Below are positions 6,261 through 9,344 of a stretch of DNA of 9,344 bases, piece by piece. The position numbers and the translations under genes were made by a program. Every line of letters begins with the position of its first letter. Position 1 is the stretch's first letter. This DNA comes from Pseudomonas sp. PGPPP3 (GTDB taxonomy: Bacteria > Pseudomonadota > Gammaproteobacteria > Pseudomonadales > Pseudomonadaceae). The stretch covers positions 1 through 9,344 of the forward strand of contig NKIE01000079.1 of the NCBI GenBank assembly GCA_002256055.1. The letters run 5' to 3'. The notes below the pieces were generated by a model that ran no database searches, was not told the origin of the DNA, and worked only from the letters and a program-made list of their open reading frames with translations.

Positions 6261-7052
6261 ATGTCGCAAAGCTCCAGTGGCCGTGTCAGTCGTGAACAAC
6301 GTGGCCATATTCTGCTGCTCGGCCTGGACCGCGCCAGCAAACGTAACGCCTTCGATCTGGACCTGCTCAACGACCTGACCGTGGCCTACGGCGAATTCGA
6401 ACGCAACACCGACGCCCGCGTGGCGATCGTGTTTGCCCATGGCGAGCACTTCACCGCGGGCCTCGATCTAGCCAATATCGCCCCAACCCTGGCCGCTGGC
6501 TGGCAACCACCTGCTGGCGCCTGCGACCCCTGGGGCGTATTCGGCGGCCCACGGGTAAGCAAGCCGATAATCGTCGCCGCCCAAGGCTACTGCCTGACCA
6601 TCGGCATCGAACTGATGCTGGCCGCGGACATCAACCTCTGCGCCAGCAACACCCGCTTTGCGCAAATGGAAGTGCAGCGCGGCATCTTCCCGTTCGGCGG
6701 CGCCACCCTGCGCATGCATCAGAGTGCCGGCTGGGGCAATGCCATGCGCTGGCTGCTGACGGGGGATGAGTTCGACGCCCATGAAGCCTATCGCCTTGGC
6801 CTGGTACAAGAAGTCATGGCCAGCGAAGACTTACTGCCACGAGCCCTGGCTATTGCTGAACGCATCGCCGCACAGGCGCCGCTAGGCGTACAGGCCACCC
6901 TAGCGTCGGCACGCCAGGCCGTACAGGAAGGTGTCGACGCTGCCAGCGCCAGCCTGCCGGCCACTATGCGCCGCCTGATGAGCAGCAACGACGCCCAGGA
7001 AGGCGTGCGCGCCATGCTCGAACGCCGCCCCGGCGACTTCAAAGGCGATTAA
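6261..7052 (+). CDS. Crotonase/enoyl-CoA hydratase-family protein
   Basis: This 263-residue member of the enoyl-CoA hydratase/isomerase superfamily acts on acyl-CoA thioesters in the cytoplasm, with an oxyanion hole holding the thioester carbonyl. The oxyanion-hole segments are HFTAGLDL (63-70) and GYCLTIGIELMLAADI (109-124). Glu117 (GIELML) and Glu137 (QMEVQRG) align with the two catalytic glutamates of rat mitochondrial hydratase (Glu144, Glu164), which favours real hydratase chemistry. FPFGGATLRM replaces the common PGAGGTQRL, a difference seen in unnamed subfamilies. ATG 6261 follows AAGGA (6249-6253) at 7 nt. No other beta-oxidation gene is nearby, so the substrate is unknown. Its TAA overlaps the stop codon of the convergent gene. 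Confidence 0.92.
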   Translation: MSQSSSGRVSREQRGHILLLGLDRASKRNAFDLDLLNDLTVAYGEFERNTDARVAIVFAHGEHFTAGLDLANIAPTLAAGWQPPAGACDPWGVFGGPRVSKPIIVAAQGYCLTIGIELMLAADINLCASNTRFAQMEVQRGIFPFGGATLRMHQSAGWGNAMRWLLTGDEFDAHEAYRLGLVQEVMASEDLLPRALAIAERIAAQAPLGVQATLASARQAVQEGVDAASASLPATMRRLMSSNDAQEGVRAMLERRPGDFKGD

Positions 7053-7810
7053 GAAGCTGGGCGTACCGCCTTGATCAACGGCAGCAGCGAGTATCCCATC
7101 AAGGGTGCGAGCTGCTCGTCGCGGGCTTTCAAGTCGAGCAAGTCCAGCTCCTGCTCCAGATCAGCCGGGATGATCAGGATCACGTTGCCCTCCTTCACCG
7201 GTATTTCCCAATAGTGTCGGTGAAACAGCCCGCGTAACAGCGCAGCCCCCAGCGGCTTGCCGTCGTTGGCCGCCCACTGATTGATGATCAGCCAGCCACC
7301 CGGATTCAGGCGCTGCTGGCAATTCTCCAGAAATTTCCAGGCCAGATGACCGGCGGCCGGCCCGGTATCGGTATACAGGTCGAGGAAAATCAGGTCAGTG
7401 CTCTCGGCACTGTCGAGCAAATCCAGGGCGTCACCGATACGGATGGTCAGCCGTGGATCGTCCTCCAGCCCCAAGTATTCCATGGCCAGGCGCGGCACAT
7501 CCGGGCGCAGCTCAATGACCTCGACGTCTTCCAGAGGCAGAAATTTCAGGCACGCCTGGGTCAAGTTGCCGGCGCCCAAACCTAGAAAAAGTGCAGTTTC
7601 CGGGCGCTCATGACAGAGCGCACCGAGCAGCATGGCACGGGTGTAGTCGTACTCCAGCCAACTGGGGTCGCCGGTAAACACGCAGCTTTGCTCGATCGAG
7701 TCGCCGAATTCGAGAAAGCGGTAGCCGCCCATCTCGACCACGCGAATCACCCCGAAGGCATCCGTCACCTCGGCAATCGGCACCAGTTCGCTGACTTCCT
7801 CTTTTTGCAT
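7049..7810 (-). CDS. Spermidine-synthase-like protein with methyltransferase fold
   Basis: This 253-residue protein has the Rossmann-type fold shared by spermidine synthases and SAM methyltransferases. Motif I is LFLGLGAGNLTQ (74-85). VEVIELRP (96-103) carries Glu100, the residue expected to bind the ribose of the nucleoside ligand. GDALD (126-130) follows, and then IFLDLYTDTGP (141-151) in place of the spermidine-synthase DSSDP-type loop. The usual GGGDG and the full set of acidic putrescine-binding residues are not evident, so polyamine synthesis is doubtful despite the common database name. I chose ATG 7808-7810 (MQKEEVSEL), preceded by a weak AGGGG. A GTG at 7865-7867 would add 19 residues with no visible Shine-Dalgarno. 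It is convergent with the crotonase gene and divergent from the SDR gene. The function is unknown; a small-molecule methyl- or aminopropyl-transferase is possible. Confidence 0.82.
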   Translation of the reverse strand: MQKEEVSELVPIAEVTDAFGVIRVVEMGGYRFLEFGDSIEQSCVFTGDPSWLEYDYTRAMLLGALCHERPETALFLGLGAGNLTQACLKFLPLEDVEVIELRPDVPRLAMEYLGLEDDPRLTIRIGDALDLLDSAESTDLIFLDLYTDTGPAAGHLAWKFLENCQQRLNPGGWLIINQWAANDGKPLGAALLRGLFHRHYWEIPVKEGNVILIIPADLEQELDLLDLKARDEQLAPLMGYSLLPLIKAVRPAS

Positions 7811-8033
7811 GACCCGCCCCTGCTGGATAAGGGCGCAATTGTCCCGGAACAACGCGGCCGGGGTCACGCGTTAAATCATCGGCCCGCGACCAGAGGGCGG
7901 GCGCGACAACCCACAGTGACATCCACGCCCAGTCTGCACGGCAAAACGGCGCCCTTTGCCATTGTTTGCCGATTCAGCCATGCCGACACTCGACCACTCC
8001 ACTTAATCCTTTACCAGTCCCATGGAGCAACAC

Positions 8034-8816
8034 ATGCAGGTCACCCTGATTACCGGCGCCGCCAGCGGCCTCGGCTGGCAATTAGCCCGCGCCTGCCATG
8101 CCCGCGGTGACGCCTTACTGCTGACCGATATCAACGCAGCAGCCCTGACTGCCCGCGCAGAGGCGCTGGGCCATGCTCGCGTACTGGCGATCCCCGGTGA
8201 CATCAGCGATCCCGCCCTGCACGCCCGCCTCATAGTGGGCTGTCAGGAGCGTTTCGGCCGCCTGGACCTGCTGATAAACAACGCCGGAATCACCCATCGC
8301 TCGCCCACCACCCAGACCGACATCCGAGTGTTTCGCCAGGTGATGGCCGTCGACTATCACGCACCACTGGAGTTGACCCTGGCTGCCCTGCCCCTGCTGC
8401 GGCAAAGTCGCGGGCAAATAGTCGCGATTGGCTCGATGGCGGGCTGGATGCCGGTGCTCGGCCGCGCCGGTTATTGCGCAGCCAAAAGTGCCCTGAGTCA
8501 GTTTTTTGAAGTACTGCGCGGCGAAATTGCCCGCGATGGCATCCACCTATTGATGGTCTACCCAAGCTTCCTCGACACCCCAATCGAGCAGCACGCCCTC
8601 GGTGGCGACGGCCAGCCTGCTCGCCATGGCCGCTCAACCGTCGGCCGCATACGCAGCGCCGACTGGATGGCTAAGGTCATCGTGCAGGCCCTGGCGCATC
8701 GCCAAGAGCGCCTCTTTCCGGACCGCGGCAGCTGGCTGGCCAGCCTGCTCTGGCGTATCGCTCCGGCGCTGTACTACCGGCAAATGAGCCGTCGCTTTGC
8801 CGCTGAACTGGGTTAA
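8034..8816 (+). CDS. Short-chain dehydrogenase/reductase (SDR)
   Basis: This is a 260-residue classical SDR, an NAD(P)-dependent oxidoreductase of alcohols or ketones. The dinucleotide motif is TGAASGLG (7-14), followed by Asp32 (LLLTDIN) at the end of strand 2, which favours NAD(H). NNAG lies at 82-85. The active site is Ser134 (AIGSMAG), Tyr147 and Lys151 (GYCAAKSA). The tetrad position normally held by Asn is Asp107 (MAVDYHA). The C-terminus (about 233-260, LASLLWRIAPALYYRQMSRR) is hydrophobic and basic, possibly an amphipathic membrane-contact helix. I chose ATG 8034 because GGAG (8024-8027) lies 6 nt before it. An ATG at 8022 would add four residues and place that Shine-Dalgarno inside the gene. 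The 223-bp region upstream, shared with the divergent gene, shows no convincing promoter. The substrate is unknown. Confidence 0.92.
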   Translation: MQVTLITGAASGLGWQLARACHARGDALLLTDINAAALTARAEALGHARVLAIPGDISDPALHARLIVGCQERFGRLDLLINNAGITHRSPTTQTDIRVFRQVMAVDYHAPLELTLAALPLLRQSRGQIVAIGSMAGWMPVLGRAGYCAAKSALSQFFEVLRGEIARDGIHLLMVYPSFLDTPIEQHALGGDGQPARHGRSTVGRIRSADWMAKVIVQALAHRQERLFPDRGSWLASLLWRIAPALYYRQMSRRFAAELG

Positions 8817-8839
8817 CGCGCCAACACCGGTCGGCTGAC

Positions 8840-8860
8840 GTTGCGGCCAATAGTCGCAAC
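8840..8860 (+). terminator. Weak hairpin after the SDR gene
   Basis: GTTGCG (8840-8845) pairs with CGCAAC (8855-8860) around a 9-nt loop, 23 nt after the SDR stop. No T tract follows, so terminator function is uncertain. Confidence 0.25.
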
Positions 8861-8895
8861 AACAGCTAAATGCAGCACTTATGCGGCGATACAGA

Positions 8896-8910
8896 AGCTC
8901 TATCAGAGCT
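8896..8910. repeat. Short perfect palindrome upstream of the DAHP synthase gene
   Basis: AGCTCT, ATC and AGAGCT form a 6-bp-arm inverted repeat seven bases before a candidate -35 box (TTGAAG, 8917-8922). It could be an operator or a transcript hairpin; it is too short to be sure. Confidence 0.3.
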
Positions 8911-8916
8911 ATCGGC

Positions 8917-8944
8917 TTGAAGGACCATAGTGATCGGTTACCAT
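8917..8944 (+). promoter_or_regulatory. Candidate promoter of the DAHP synthase gene
   Basis: TTGAAG (8917-8922), 16 nt and TACCAT (8939-8944) give a moderate sigma-70 promoter, with a start near 8951 and a leader of about 30 nt. No aromatic-amino-acid-rich leader peptide of the attenuator kind is visible. Confidence 0.35.
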
Positions 8945-8980
8945 GCCCGCCTGGTCAATCTGAAAAAGCCGAGAGCACTG

Positions 8981-9344
8981 ATGTCGCAAGCCTGGAGCCC
9001 CGAAAGCTGGAAAGCCAAACCGATCCAGCAACAACCCCTTTACCCGGATGCCGCCCACCTGCTGGCCGTTGAGCAAAAGCTCGCCAGCTATCCGCCGTTG
9101 GTATTTGCCGGAGAAGCCCGCGAACTGCGCCGCCAGTTTGCCGAGGTCACCCAGGGCCGCGCGTTTTTGCTGCAGGGCGGCGACTGCGCCGAAAGCTTTG
9201 CCGAGTTCTCCACCCTGAAGATTCGCGACACCTTCAAGGTGCTGCTGCAGATGGCCATCGTTATGACCTTCGCCGCCGGCTGCCCAGTGGTCAAAGTCGG
9301 GCGCATGGCCGGCCAGTTCGCCAAGCCACGCTCGGCCAATGACG
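8981..9344 (+). CDS. Class II (plant-type) DAHP synthase, N-terminal part, cut by the window end
   Basis: This is 3-deoxy-D-arabino-heptulosonate-7-phosphate synthase, which condenses phosphoenolpyruvate and erythrose 4-phosphate as the first step of the shikimate pathway. Only 121 codons are present; the frame is open to the window edge, and full members are about 450 residues. The start [19 protein letters not shown] and the following [19 protein letters not shown] are characteristic of class II enzymes. Cys69 in [11 protein letters not shown] is the metal-ligand cysteine. [15 protein letters not shown] (104-118) supplies Arg108, Lys115 and Arg117 to the phosphoenolpyruvate/phosphate site. 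ATG 8981 has only a weak GAGAG upstream. Pseudomonads also carry class I AroF/G-type enzymes; class II copies are either general or tied to phenazine loci (PhzC). No phenazine genes are seen here. Inhibition properties cannot be judged from this fragment. Confidence 0.95.
   Translation, partial: MSQAWSPESWKAKPIQQQPLYPDAAHLLAVEQKLASYPPLVFAGEARELRRQFAEVTQGRAFLLQGGDCAESFAEFSTLKIRDTFKVLLQMAIVMTFAAGCPVVKVGRMAGQFAKPRSAND

Noticed and set aside
1..9344. Search for tRNA/rRNA, CRISPR arrays, toxin-antitoxin, phage or defence modules
   Set aside because: I saw no clover-leaf or rRNA signatures, no spaced direct-repeat array and no such proteins. The gene content is ordinary Pseudomonas core.

Overview
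The window looks like core chromosome of a GC-rich gammaproteobacterium, almost certainly a Pseudomonas. Nearly every protein reads like a Pseudomonas housekeeping product. From memory, the gene order (AlaA-type aminotransferase, small conserved protein, htpX, tpm, DEAD-box helicase, crotonase, class II DAHP synthase) follows the stretch around PA2828-PA2843 of P. aeruginosa, with some genes missing or replaced. I see no phage, plasmid, toxin-antitoxin, CRISPR or defence module. The unusual material is mostly in the non-coding DNA.

Left part (1-2443, + strand): the 3' portion of an alanine-type aminotransferase gene, which carries an apparent 71-nt internal deletion and frameshift; a small conserved protein of unknown role; and htpX, the membrane zinc protease of the heat-shock response, with a candidate heat-shock-like promoter. 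A strong hairpin terminator serves both htpX and the convergent gene that follows it.

Middle (2446-4186): tpm (thiopurine/chalcogen methyltransferase, - strand) is divergent from a LigB/DODA-type extradiol dioxygenase gene. A perfect 8-bp-arm palindrome lies between them, over the likely promoter. Directly after the dioxygenase sits a 148-bp fold-back repeat with CTAG at both ends, which resembles a miniature transposable element. A bidirectional terminator follows it.

Right part (4187-9344): a CsdA/DeaD-like DEAD-box RNA helicase (- strand) has a long leader. In that leader a 9-bp perfect inverted repeat locks the start codon into a hairpin and leaves the Shine-Dalgarno sequence in the loop. 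Divergent from it is a crotonase-family protein, whose stop codon overlaps that of a convergent spermidine-synthase-like methyltransferase-fold protein. Next come an SDR oxidoreductase with an Asn-to-Asp change in its catalytic tetrad and the first 121 codons of a class II DAHP synthase (start of the shikimate pathway), which runs off the window.

The genes do not form one pathway. They are mostly single-gene transcription units in alternating directions. The observations most worth following up are the helicase start-codon hairpin, the CTAG-flanked fold-back element, and whether the aminotransferase deletion is real.
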